NCBI GenBank assembly: GCA_947499145.1
Contig: CANMNB010000007.1
Location: forward strand, 62,001 to 126,000
Direction: 5' to 3'
Length of the DNA: 64,000 bases
Source: an uncultured Arachnia sp.
Lineage (GTDB): Bacteria; Actinomycetota; Actinomycetes; Propionibacteriales; Propionibacteriaceae
Made by a program: the position numbers and the translations under genes
Part shown: positions 33,032-40,489 of the stretch, piece by piece
How the letters are laid out: every line of letters begins with the position of its first letter
Numbering within the stretch: position 1 is the stretch's first letter
The notes under the pieces: model-generated
What the model saw: the letters and a program-made list of their open reading frames with translations, nothing else
Told to the model about the DNA's origin: nothing
Databases searched by the model: none

Positions 33032-34299
33032 CAGGCGGCCTCCACCAGGGCCCGCCAGCGGTCGCCGAAGTCGGGCATGGTCTTCGACACGCAGTCGAAG
33101 TCATCGACGTGGAGGCCGGGCTGGCGAAGCGCCAGGAGCGCCGCCGCGTGGACCAGGCGATGATCGGCGTAGGTCTGGAACTCCGTGGCGACGTTGTCGC
33201 CGGGCAGCCCGCCGGTGATCGTCAGGCCGTCGTCGGTCTCGTGGGCGTCGATCCCGAGTCGCTCGAACTCGCGGGTGAGCGCGGCGAGCCTGTCGGTCTC
33301 GTGACCCCGGATGTGCGCGACGCCGCGGATGGTGGTGGTGCCGTCGGCGAGCGCCCCGAGGGCGGCGACGACGGGGGTCAGTTCGCTGGCGTCGTGCAGG
33401 TCGACGTCGACGCCGTGGAGTCGTGCCGACCCGGTGACGCGCACACCATCGGCCAAGGTGTCCACCTCGGCGCCCATCCGACGCACGACGTCGAGGAACA
33501 GGCCCCCGGGCTGGATGCTGTCCTCGGGCCAGTGCGCGACGGTGACACTCCCCGCGGTGGCGGCGGCCGCCGCGAGGAAGACCGAGGCGTTGGTGAGGTC
33601 CGGCTCGATCGTCTGGTCCCGGGCGCCGATCGGTCCCTCGCGGACCTCCCAGGAGGTGAGATCGGGCTGGTCGAGCACCACCCCGCGGTCCCGCAGCATC
33701 TTGATGGTCATCCGGATGTGGGGGAGTGACGGGAGCGTCGCTCCCCGGTGCCGCAGTCTCAGCCCGCCGGGGAGTCGCGCGCCGACCAGCAGGAGGCCGG
33801 AGACGAACTGGCTCGAGTCGCCCGCGTCGATGGTGACCCAGGCATCGGAGCCGGTGTCGCCCCCGGGCGAGACCGTGAACGGCAGACGGTCGCCGTCGAC
33901 GTCCCCACCGAGCTGGCGGATGCCGTCGAGGAGGCCTGCCATCGGTCGCTCACTGGCGTGGCTGTCGCCGCGGAAGGAGACGGGCCCGTCGGCGAGCAGC
34001 GCCAGGGGCGGGACGAAGCGCATGACGGTGCCCGCGAGTCCGCACTCGATCGTCGTGGTCCCCCGGAACGCGGGAGCGGGGGAGACCATCCACTGGGCGT
34101 CCGTGACGTCGATCGTGCAGCCGAGAGAACGCAGGGCGTCGACCATCAGGTCACAGTCCCGTGAGCGCAGCCCTCCGGTGATGGAACTCGGGGCGTCGGA
34201 CAACGCGGCCAGGACCAGCGCGCGGTTGGTCTCGGACTTCGAACCGGGGACGACGACGCGTCCACGGACCGGGGCCTGCGCGTGCGGCAGAGGGATCAA
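33031..34299 (-). CDS. aroA: 3-phosphoshikimate 1-carboxyvinyltransferase (EPSP synthase)
   Basis: This shikimate-pathway enzyme joins shikimate-3-phosphate and PEP. The 422-residue protein has the class signature VPGSKSETNRALVLAAL at the N-terminus, ECGLAGTVMRFVPPLALL near residue 90, and the C-terminal motif QTYADHRLVHAAALLAL. The longer ORF-track frame runs through the DoxX gene. The likely start is the TTG at 34299, which overlaps the DoxX stop as TTGA; no ATG or GTG lies nearby. It precedes rsgA with a 1-bp overlap. Confidence 0.92.
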   Translation of the reverse strand: MIPLPHAQAPVRGRVVVPGSKSETNRALVLAALSDAPSSITGGLRSRDCDLMVDALRSLGCTIDVTDAQWMVSPAPAFRGTTTIECGLAGTVMRFVPPLALLADGPVSFRGDSHASERPMAGLLDGIRQLGGDVDGDRLPFTVSPGGDTGSDAWVTIDAGDSSQFVSGLLLVGARLPGGLRLRHRGATLPSLPHIRMTIKMLRDRGVVLDQPDLTSWEVREGPIGARDQTIEPDLTNASVFLAAAAATAGSVTVAHWPEDSIQPGGLFLDVVRRMGAEVDTLADGVRVTGSARLHGVDVDLHDASELTPVVAALGALADGTTTIRGVAHIRGHETDRLAALTREFERLGIDAHETDDGLTITGGLPGDNVATEFQTYADHRLVHAAALLALRQPGLHVDDFDCVSKTMPDFGDRWRALVEAA

Positions 34300-34901
34300 C
34301 GCTCGAGCTTCTTGGCCACCTTGCGGGCCTCCTTGCGCGCCTGCGATGCCAGCTTCTGGGCCTTCTTCTCGGCCTTGGTGGCAGCCTTGCGGGCCCTCTT
34401 CGACAGGTCTTCGGTGGTCTCGGTGATCTCCTTGCCCGCCCGCTCGGCGCCGTGGGAGGCGCGCCACGCCAGCGAGGGGCGCCCCTGCAGGTCCTGGGAG
34501 GCGAGGATGGTGGCACCGAGCAGGGCCAGGTGGTGGAAGAGCTCGGGACGTGCCGCCTTCTTGTCGTCGGCGGACGAATCCTTGCCGGGGTAGGCAATCG
34601 CGACGTTGAGGACGCTCGCCTTGGCGAGGAGCAGTGCCCCGATGCGGCGACCCAGACCCGTCGCGAACATGAGACCGCCGATGATTTCGGCGATCCCGCC
34701 GTAACGGACCCAGGTCCGGGCGTCCTCGGGGACATGGCTCGAGTAGCCCGCCGGTGCAACGCGCTGGACCAGCGGAGCGACGGCGCTCGTGAAGGCCTCG
34801 GCCTCCGGTGCGGACTCGTCGGGTGAGGTGGCCTTCTTGATGCCGTCGGAGATGAAGGCGCCGGCCACCAGGCTGCGGGCAAGGAAACGCACAAGACTCA
34901 T
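34296..34901 (-). CDS. DoxX family membrane protein with basic C-terminal tail
   Basis: From the ATG at 34901 this is 201 residues. It has about four hydrophobic segments, including FLARSLVAGAFISDGIKKA and YGGIAEIIGGLMFATGLG, fitting the DoxX/SURF4 fold. The last 50 residues are a Lys/Ala/Arg-rich helix (KAATKAEKKAQKLASQARKE), an unusual extension that may bind nucleic acid or acidic partners. Its role is unknown; some relatives take part in redox or membrane stress. TATGTT ends six bases before the ATG, so the mRNA is probably leaderless. Confidence 0.85.
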   Translation of the reverse strand: MSLVRFLARSLVAGAFISDGIKKATSPDESAPEAEAFTSAVAPLVQRVAPAGYSSHVPEDARTWVRYGGIAEIIGGLMFATGLGRRIGALLLAKASVLNVAIAYPGKDSSADDKKAARPELFHHLALLGATILASQDLQGRPSLAWRASHGAERAGKEITETTEDLSKRARKAATKAEKKAQKLASQARKEARKVAKKLER

Positions 34902-34907
34902 GGTCCA

Positions 34908-34913
34908 AACATA
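34908..34913 (-). promoter_or_regulatory. -10-like element of the DoxX gene (leaderless start)
   Basis: TATGTT on the minus strand is followed by exactly six bases and then the ATG. The predicted transcript begins at or next to the A of the start codon. No ribosome site is present. Confidence 0.6.
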
Positions 34914-34958
34914 CCCATCGGCGGGGCCGTGGCCGGTCGTGGTGGTGAGATTGGATGC

Positions 34959-35660
34959 ATGTGCGGAAGGTTTGCGTCCTCGGCGACGCCCGACGAGGTC
35001 GTCGAGCGCTTCGCGGTCCACGAGGTCACCGAGGACGGGCGTGCCGCCTGCGTCCCGCGGTACAACATCGCGCCGACTGATCCCGTGGCCGCCGTGGTGG
35101 AGCGCCTGGATGGCGAGGAGTCCGTGACCAGGAAGCTGGTGGGCCTGCGGTGGGGTCTCGTCCCGAGCTGGTCGAGGGATGCCGCCGGAGCGGCCCGTCT
35201 CATCAACGCGCGGGCGGAGACCGTCGCGGAGAAGCCCTCCTTCCGGAAGGCCTTCGCGACGCGACGCTGCCTGGTCCCCGCGGACGGCTACTACGAGTGG
35301 CGGCCCGAGACGCTCGACGGCCGCCCGGTGAAGCAGCCGTACTTCCTGCGACCTGGGGGTGGCGGGGGACTGGCGCTCGCCGGGATCTATGAGTTCTGGA
35401 GGGGACCCGATGGGTGGCACAGCACCCTGGCCATCATCACCACGACGGCGAGCGACGAGGTCGGCTGGGTGCATGACCGCATGCCGATGACGGTCACCGA
35501 CACCGACGCCTGGCTCGACCCGGTGCTGGAGGACCCACGCTCGGCGCACTCGCTCCTGGTCCCCCTGCCGGGGCTGGAACCCGTCCGGGTCTCGCGGGCG
35601 GTGAACCAGGTGGGCCACGACGGGCCGGAGCTCGTCGTGCCAGTGCCCGACGGGGAATAA
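34959..35660 (+). CDS. SOS response-associated peptidase (SRAP/YedK/HMCES family)
   Basis: SRAP proteins shield abasic sites in single-stranded DNA by a covalent link through Cys2. The 233-residue protein begins MCGRFASS, so Cys2 is exposed after Met removal, which fixes the start at 34959 over the track start at 34929. Other catalytic parts are visible: [15 protein letters not shown] (Asn), DGYYEWRPE (Glu) and [10 protein letters not shown] (His). It diverges from DoxX. The stop TAA forms part of the -35 box of the next promoter. Confidence 0.93.
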   Translation: MCGRFASSATPDEVVERFAVHEVTEDGRAACVPRYNIAPTDPVAAVVERLDGEESVTRKLVGLRWGLVPSWSRDAAGAARLINARAETVAEKPSFRKAFATRRCLVPADGYYEWRPETLDGRPVKQPYFLRPGGGGGLALAGIYEFWRGPDGWHSTLAIITTTASDEVGWVHDRMPMTVTDTDAWLDPVLEDPRSAHSLLVPLPGLEPVRVSRAVNQVGHDGPELVVPVPDGE

Positions 35661-35679
35661 CCGTGCGCCCCCCGGCGTT
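35653..35679 (+). promoter_or_regulatory. SigR-type (disulfide-stress) promoter of sigR
   Basis: GGGAAT at 35653-35658, exactly 18 bp of spacer, then GTT at 35677-35679. This matches the SigR/SigH consensus GGGAAT-N18-GTT described in Streptomyces and mycobacteria. The -35 overlaps the SRAP stop codon. Transcription would start close to 35689, right at the upstream in-frame ATG of sigR. The pattern implies positive autoregulation by the sigma factor. Confidence 0.8.
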
Positions 35680-35757
35680 GCCCCGGACATGGTCGCAACT
35701 CTCGTCGCAACGGACGCGGCACAGGCGTTCGCCTGGTCGGCGGTATCGTCCTACCTG

Positions 35758-36390
35758 ATGGACATCGAGGCGCCCACCCAGAGCGAGGCGGTCGACGGCA
35801 CTGCCGCCGGCCGGGACGTCGACGCCTTCGAGGCCGACGCCCTGGAGCACCTCGACCGCCTCTACGCCGCCGCGCTGCGGATGACAAGGAACCCCGCGGA
35901 CGCCGAGGACGTCGTCCAGGAGACGTATGCCAAGGCGTTCTCCGCCGCGGACACGTTCACGCCCGGCACCAACCTCCGCGCCTGGCTGTACCGGATCCTC
36001 ACCAACACCTACATCAACTCCTACCGCAAGGCTCAGCGCTCTCCTCAGATCTCGGGGGACGCCGACGTGGAGGACTGGCAGCTCGCCCGGGCCGCGTCCC
36101 ACCACAGCAGCGGGCTCAGGTCGGCTGAAATGGAAGCACTGGACCGAACGCCGGACCAGGTGGTCGCCGACGCCATGGCAGAGCTACCGGAGAACTTCCG
36201 GCAAGCCGTCTACCTCTCCGACGTCGAGGGCTTCTCGTACAAGGAGATCGCCGAGATCATGGGCACCCCGATCGGGACCGTCATGAGTCGGTTGAACCGG
36301 GGCCGGGCCCAACTGCGGGCGGCCCTGGCGGACTATGCCGCCGCCCAGGGGATCGGACGTCGGGACCGCGAGGTGGCCGGTGATGCCTGA
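35758..36390 (+). CDS. sigR: ECF RNA polymerase sigma factor SigR (SigH) for thiol-oxidative stress
   Basis: An ECF sigma factor of 210 residues from the ATG at 35758, or 233 from the in-frame ATG at 35689. Region 2 is [20 protein letters not shown] and [22 protein letters not shown]; region 4 is [20 protein letters not shown]. The downstream rsrA overlaps it, the diagnostic context of SigR. It directs thioredoxin, mycothiol and protease genes when RsrA is oxidised. The longer form may be the unstable stress isoform known in Streptomyces, since the autoregulated promoter would place the upstream ATG at the mRNA 5' end. Confidence 0.93.
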   Translation: MDIEAPTQSEAVDGTAAGRDVDAFEADALEHLDRLYAAALRMTRNPADAEDVVQETYAKAFSAADTFTPGTNLRAWLYRILTNTYINSYRKAQRSPQISGDADVEDWQLARAASHHSSGLRSAEMEALDRTPDQVVADAMAELPENFRQAVYLSDVEGFSYKEIAEIMGTPIGTVMSRLNRGRAQLRAALADYAAAQGIGRRDREVAGDA

Positions 36391-36664
36391 CAGTGACATG
36401 TGGGGTCATGACCACGACGACATGGACGAGTGCGTCCGCGCCCTGGAGGCGGTCCACGCGTTCCTCCACAACGAGCTCCTGGAGGCGGATGCCGACGTCA
36501 TTCGCCACCACCTCCACGCCTGCGAACGATGTATGGAGAACTTCGAGATCGAGTCGACGATCACCGAGATGATCCAGCGCGGGAACAGTCCGCTACAGGC
36601 GCCCAGCACCCTGGCAGCACGGATCTCGACGTTGTCGGTCACTCGGAGACGCCAGCAGGGATGA
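36383..36664 (+). CDS. rsrA: Mycothiol-system anti-sigma-R factor RsrA
   Basis: The 93-residue zinc anti-sigma factor (ZAS family) binds SigR in reduced cells and releases it when its cysteines form a disulfide. The redox residues are visible: Cys17 in [10 protein letters not shown] and H43-x3-C47-x2-C50 in [13 protein letters not shown]. The 30-residue spacing from Cys17 to Cys47 equals that in S. coelicolor RsrA (Cys11 to Cys41). The start is the ATG at 36383, overlapping the sigR stop, so both proteins are made in a coupled ratio. A terminator follows directly. Confidence 0.93.
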   Translation: MPDSDMWGHDHDDMDECVRALEAVHAFLHNELLEADADVIRHHLHACERCMENFEIESTITEMIQRGNSPLQAPSTLAARISTLSVTRRRQQG

Positions 36665-36667
36665 GAG

Positions 36668-36702
36668 AAGCCCCCGCTCCCGTGGGAGCGAGGGCTTTGT
36701 TG
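36668..36702 (+). terminator. Rho-independent terminator after rsrA
   Basis: AAGCCCCCGCTCC (36668-36680) pairs with GGAGCGAGGGCTT (36685-36697) with one mismatch and a 4-nt loop, followed by TGTTG. It closes the sigR-rsrA operon, and may also serve the convergent bL37 gene. Confidence 0.75.
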
Positions 36703-36716
36703 TGCCCGCAGGCGCC

Positions 36717-36791
36717 TCAGGAGTTGGGGCGCTTGCCGTGATTGGCCTTGTTCTTGCGGCGCGCGCGGCGCTTGCGTCCGGTCTTGCCCAT
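36717..36791 (-). CDS. 50S ribosomal protein bL37 (24 aa)
   Basis: A 25-codon gene too short to be listed by itself in the ORF track. The product MGKTGRKRRARRKNKANHGK... is extremely basic and ends in KANHGKRPN, the signature of actinobacterial bL37, a tiny large-subunit protein first seen in mycobacterial ribosome structures. GGGGAGCAAT precedes the ATG, giving a GGGGAG ribosome site. It sits between the rsrA terminator and pdtaS, transcribed against both. Confidence 0.85.
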   Translation of the reverse strand: MGKTGRKRRARRKNKANHGKRPNS

Positions 36792-36897
36792 GATTGCTCC
36801 TCGGGGTGTGTGTCGTTTCGTCGGCCGTCCCATTGTGCCAGAGGGCACTGCCGCAGCTGAAACGCGCGCCGGGGCCCGGACGTGGCACAGTAGGCGC

Positions 36898-38346
36898 ATG
36901 CCGAACCGGGACCCCGCCAGCCTGACCGATCTCGAGTGGCTGGAGGCCTTCATCGGCCAGTGGCACCTGCTAGCGGACCTCAGCTTCTCGGACCTGCTCC
37001 TCTGGCTGCCGGACGAGGACGGCGATGTCTTCACGTGCGTGGCGCAGATCCGTCCCGTGACGGGCCCCACAGCGCTGGAGGACGACGTCACCGGTGAGGT
37101 CATCGGGCATGAACCGGACCACCAGGTCGTGGTGGCGTACCTGACCGGCGAGATCGCCGAGACCAGCGACAACCAGCTGGGGGCGGGGATCCCCGTCGAC
37201 GTCTGGGCCGTCCCCGTGATCCGCGACGGTCGCTGCATCGCCGTGCTCGAACGGCACACCAACCAGATGGGGATGCGCGCCACGGGGGCTCTCGAGGAGA
37301 ACTACCTCGAGGCGGCGGACGTCCTGACCTCGATGCTCCTCGAGGGCAACTTCCCGCTGGCACCCTGGACGGACAAGGCGCTGGCGCCCAAGGTGGGGGA
37401 CGGCGTCGTTCGGGTGCAGCCGGGCGGCGTCGTCACGTACGCCTCGCCGAACGCCATCACGGGGTTCAGGCGGCTCGGTGCGCAGGGCGACGTCGAGGGT
37501 GAGGATTTCGAACAGCTGATCCGCACCCTGTGGCGAGGCGTCGAGGAGGTGGGGCAGACCGTCCAGTCGGACCTCAAGCAGCAGCGCAGTGTGGAGTTCG
37601 ACGTGGAGCACCAGCGGGCGTCGATGCGGTTTGTCCTGTTGCCGCTGCACGTCCACGGTGAGTCGCTCGGGATGCTGGTGCTGTGCCGGGACACCACTGA
37701 CATCCGACGCCGCGACCGCATGCTGGTGACCAAGGACGCGACGATCCGCGAGATCCACCACCGCGTCAAGAACAACCTGCAGACCGTTGCAGCCCTGCTG
37801 CGGATGCAATCCCGCCGCCTGACGTCGGAGGAGGGCAGGGAGGCCCTGCGCGACGCCACGCGACGTGTCTCCTCGATCGCGGTCGTGCACGACACCCTCA
37901 GCCACAGCTTCGACGAGGACCTTGCGTTCGACGCCGTCTGCGACCGCATCCTGCGCATGGTCGGTGATCTGGCGTCGGCGTCGGGCCAGGTGGATGCCCA
38001 GCGGGTCGGCAGCTTCGGGGTGATACCGGCGGATGCCGCCACCTCGTTGGCCATGGTGATCACGGAGCTCTGCCAGAACGCCATCGAGCACGGGCTCGGC
38101 AGCGGATCGGGGTGCATCGAGGTGAGGCCTCGTCGGGACGCGGGGGAGCTCGTCATCGACGTCGTGGATGACGGTGTGGGTCTCCCGGGGGATTTCGTCC
38201 TGGGGAACCAGACCAGCCTGGGTCTGGCGATCATCTCCACCCTGGTCTCCGACCTGGGCGGGACCATCGCCATGTCCCGGCGCGACGACGGCCCCGGTAC
38301 CCTGGCCCGTGTGGCGTTGCCGCTCGGCCGTCCGAGCCGCGCCTGA
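36898..38346 (+). CDS. pdtaS: Sensor histidine kinase PdtaS (HisKA_2/HWE-like)
   Basis: A cytosolic kinase of 482 residues from the ATG at 36898. It has a GAF-like N-terminal domain (about 1-150), a PAS-like domain, then the phosphoacceptor helix IREIHHRVKNNLQTVAALLR and an HATPase domain with ITELCQNAIEHGL and DVVDDGVGLPGDF. This architecture matches PdtaS, which phosphorylates the ANTAR antiterminator PdtaR; pdtaR is not in this window. The ORF track start at 36742 crosses bL37 antisense and is unlikely. CACAGT six bases before the ATG suggests a leaderless transcript. It converges with whiB1 with no gap. Confidence 0.9.
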   Translation: MPNRDPASLTDLEWLEAFIGQWHLLADLSFSDLLLWLPDEDGDVFTCVAQIRPVTGPTALEDDVTGEVIGHEPDHQVVVAYLTGEIAETSDNQLGAGIPVDVWAVPVIRDGRCIAVLERHTNQMGMRATGALEENYLEAADVLTSMLLEGNFPLAPWTDKALAPKVGDGVVRVQPGGVVTYASPNAITGFRRLGAQGDVEGEDFEQLIRTLWRGVEEVGQTVQSDLKQQRSVEFDVEHQRASMRFVLLPLHVHGESLGMLVLCRDTTDIRRRDRMLVTKDATIREIHHRVKNNLQTVAALLRMQSRRLTSEEGREALRDATRRVSSIAVVHDTLSHSFDEDLAFDAVCDRILRMVGDLASASGQVDAQRVGSFGVIPADAATSLAMVITELCQNAIEHGLGSGSGCIEVRPRRDAGELVIDVVDDGVGLPGDFVLGNQTSLGLAIISTLVSDLGGTIAMSRRDDGPGTLARVALPLGRPSRA

Positions 38347-38598
38347 TCAGCTGTTGCGCAGGCGATTCCGGGCGTTGCGACGCTTGATGGCGCGACGTTC
38401 GTCCTCGCTCATGCCGCCCCAGACACCATGGTCCTGGCCTGCCTCGAGGGCCCAGGCGAGACACTGCTCCCGTACCTCGCACCGCTGACAGATCTTTTTC
38501 GCGTCCTCGATCTGCTGGAGTGCGGGGCCCGTGTTGCCCACCGGGAAGAACAGCTCGGGATCTTCCGTGAGGCAGGCCGCCCTGTGGCGCCAATCCAT
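38347..38598 (-). CDS. whiB1: WhiB-family iron-sulfur transcription factor WhiB1
   Basis: The 83-residue Wbl protein holds a [4Fe-4S] cluster through Cys9 and the CxxCxxxxxC set in ICQRCEVREQCLAWAL. The GVWGG turn and a basic C-terminus (RRAIKRRNARNRLR) follow. The start MDWRHRAACLTEDPELFFPV is nearly identical to WhiB1, an essential NO-sensitive protein that binds the primary sigma factor. The ORF track frame is much longer, but the ATG at 38598 has AAGGAG ten bases upstream. A good promoter lies about 70 bases upstream. Confidence 0.93.
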   Translation of the reverse strand: MDWRHRAACLTEDPELFFPVGNTGPALQQIEDAKKICQRCEVREQCLAWALEAGQDHGVWGGMSEDERRAIKRRNARNRLRNS

Positions 38599-38669
38599 GT
38601 ACTCGGCACTCCTTCTGAAGTGGTGGGCTCGGTGTAGCAGTCGCGAGAGGACAAACTGCGAGCGAAGTG

Positions 38670-38698
38670 AACTTACCCTCCGGCACAACGATAGACAA
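38670..38698 (-). promoter_or_regulatory. Sigma-70-type promoter of whiB1
   Basis: On the minus strand, TTGTCT (-35), 17 bp and TAAGTT (-10). The predicted 5' leader is about 65 nt and ends in the AAGGAG ribosome site of whiB1. Confidence 0.6.
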
Positions 38699-38775
38699 GT
38701 GTGGGATCGCGAGGGCGTGTTGCCGCAACATCGGCCGGTTTGCCCAGCACCGGCCGCCATTGGCACGATGCCACC

Positions 38776-39171
38776 ATGAACCCCCGAGCCCGGGACCCGC
38801 TCCCGGCGAGCCTGCTCATCGCCGTCCTCGGTAGTGCCTTGAGCGCCGCTGCACTGGTGGGGATCGCCGTGGCCGTGCTCGCCGCACGGATGGCGATCTT
38901 CAGTGCAGGGATTGCCGTGGTGCTGCTGGTCTACGGCGCGCTCGTCGGTCTGGGGGCGTGGCTCGGCTGGCGTCGCCAACCGTTGGCCCGGGGACTCATC
39001 GTGGCGCCGGCGCTCCTGCATCTCGCGACCGCCGTGAGCCTCGCCCAGGGCAGTGACCCGGTGCAGCGTGGTTGGGCCGTCGCCGCAGCGGTCGCTTTCG
39101 CGGGCATCGTCGTGGCGGCGGTGCTGCCCGCCACCCGACGCGCCCTCGACACGGGGCCGGGGACGGCCTAG
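38776..39171 (+). CDS. Small integral membrane protein, unknown function
   Basis: The 131-residue protein has four hydrophobic helices, roughly residues 12-34, 40-60, 68-85 and 95-115, and short charged loops (GWRRQPLARG). I do not recognise the family. Similar four-helix proteins occur widely next to whiB1 in actinobacteria (inference). The start at 38776 is the first ATG that gives a membrane-protein N-terminus; the track start at 38701 lies in the intergenic part. It converges on galK with a 4-bp overlap. Confidence 0.7.
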   Translation: MNPRARDPLPASLLIAVLGSALSAAALVGIAVAVLAARMAIFSAGIAVVLLVYGALVGLGAWLGWRRQPLARGLIVAPALLHLATAVSLAQGSDPVQRGWAVAAAVAFAGIVVAAVLPATRRALDTGPGTA

Positions 39172-40307
39172 CGGAGTCGTCCCGCGCCGGGAGCCGGAGT
39201 GGCGATGAACCACTGGGGCGCGCCGTATCCGGCCGCTGCGTACGCTTCCGACACCCGTTGGCCGATTCCGTCTCCGCTTCCCGCCTCGCACAGGGCGATG
39301 ATGCAGCCCCCGAAACCGCCCCCGGTCATGCGTGCGCCGAGCGCCCCGGCCTCCCGGGCAACGGCCACGGCCAGGTCGACCGTGGGGACCGTGATCTCGT
39401 AGTCGTCCCTCATGGAGGCATGGGAGGCGTCCAGGAGGGGGCCCAGGTCACGGAGGGACCCGGAGCGTGCCACCTCGTATGCCTCGACCGTCCGGGAGTT
39501 CTCGGTCACGACGTGACGCACTCTCTTGCGCATCGTCTCGTCCGGCAGTTGGGCGAGGGCGGCGTCGAGGTCGGTGACGTCGCGCAGCGCCGGGACACCC
39601 AGGATGGCGGCTGCCTCCTCGCAGGTGCGCCGCCGTGCCCCGTACTCCCCGTCGACATGGCTGTGGGGTGTCTTCGTGTCGAGGACGAGGATCTCCAGTC
39701 CGGCCTCGGCCATGGGCAGCGGGACCTGGGCCGTCTCGAACGATCGGCAGTCCAGGAACAGGCCGAAGTCCTCCCGGCACAGCGTGCTTGCGGCCTGGTC
39801 GAGCAGCCCGGTGGGGGCCCCGACGTAGGCGTTCTCCGCCAATTGGGCCACGCGGGCGCGTTCCATGGGGTCGATGTCGAGTCCGAAGACGTCGCACAGC
39901 GCGGCGACCACCGCGCACTCGATGGCGGCCGACGACGACAGCCCGGCACCCAGGGGTACATCCGAGGTCAGGGTGATGGTGACCCCCGAGACCTCCTGCC
40001 CCGACTGCCTGAGGGCCCACACCACACCGGCCAGGTAGGAGGACCAGCCCTCGGTGCCCGGTTCCAGGTCGGCGATCGCCACGTCCACCTGCTCGTCGAG
40101 TTCCTCCGAGCGCATGGAGACCACACCGTCGTCCCGACGGGAGACGGCGACGACGGCCTTCTTCTCCAGCGCGAAGGGCAGCACGAAGCCGTCGTTGTAG
40201 TCGGTGTGCTCACCGATCAGGTTGACGCGACCGGGAGCGAACCACACGCCCTCCGGTTCGCGTCCCGCCTGCGTGCGGTGGTCACTACTCAGTTGTTGAA
40301 TGTCCAT
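39168..40307 (-). CDS. galK: Galactokinase
   Basis: This GHMP kinase phosphorylates galactose to galactose-1-phosphate. The 379-residue protein has the galactokinase signature GRVNLIGEHTDYNDGFVLP at the N-terminus, the ATP loop DVPLGAGLSSSAAIECAV and the C-terminal RMTGGGFGGCIIAL. galT and galE are not nearby; instead galK ends a run kgd-DUF6104-galK. Its ATG shares one base with the DUF6104 stop (TGATG), so it is co-translated with genes of a different pathway. Confidence 0.94.
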   Translation of the reverse strand: MDIQQLSSDHRTQAGREPEGVWFAPGRVNLIGEHTDYNDGFVLPFALEKKAVVAVSRRDDGVVSMRSEELDEQVDVAIADLEPGTEGWSSYLAGVVWALRQSGQEVSGVTITLTSDVPLGAGLSSSAAIECAVVAALCDVFGLDIDPMERARVAQLAENAYVGAPTGLLDQAASTLCREDFGLFLDCRSFETAQVPLPMAEAGLEILVLDTKTPHSHVDGEYGARRRTCEEAAAILGVPALRDVTDLDAALAQLPDETMRKRVRHVVTENSRTVEAYEVARSGSLRDLGPLLDASHASMRDDYEITVPTVDLAVAVAREAGALGARMTGGGFGGCIIALCEAGSGDGIGQRVSEAYAAAGYGAPQWFIATPAPGAGRLR

Positions 40308-40489
40308 CAGGCGTCCTCGTCGTCGTCATCCAGTCGGGCCAGCCACGATCCCAGGCGATCGATCGGTGTCTCGAAGTCCGGGTTCAGGTCCACGAAGGTG
40401 CGCAGCCGTTCGGCGAGCCATTCGAAGCTGACCTGCTCCTCCCCACGTCGCGAGACGAGCTCCTCCAGCCCGCGGTCGGTGAAATACAT
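40307..40489 (-). CDS. DUF6104 small acidic protein (60 aa)
   Basis: From the ATG at 40489 the product is 60 residues: MYFTDRGLEELVSRRGEEQV, then FEWLAERLRTFVDLNPDFE, and an acidic tail LARLDDDDEDA. This matches the actinobacterial DUF6104 family; no function is known. It overlaps the kgd stop and the galK start by one base each (TGATG). The position right after kgd suggests a link to 2-oxoglutarate metabolism (inference). Confidence 0.8.
   Translation of the reverse strand: MYFTDRGLEELVSRRGEEQVSFEWLAERLRTFVDLNPDFETPIDRLGSWLARLDDDDEDA

Noticed and set aside
36742-36897. N-terminal extension of pdtaS
   Set aside because: It runs antisense through bL37 and its ribosome site and adds Arg-rich sequence with no PdtaS similarity; the ATG at 36898 has a -10-like box directly upstream.
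40350-40364. GCGATCGATCGG as a fourth copy of the 17-bp palindrome
   Set aside because: It lies inside the DUF6104 coding region and lacks the TGATCGAT arm and flanks.
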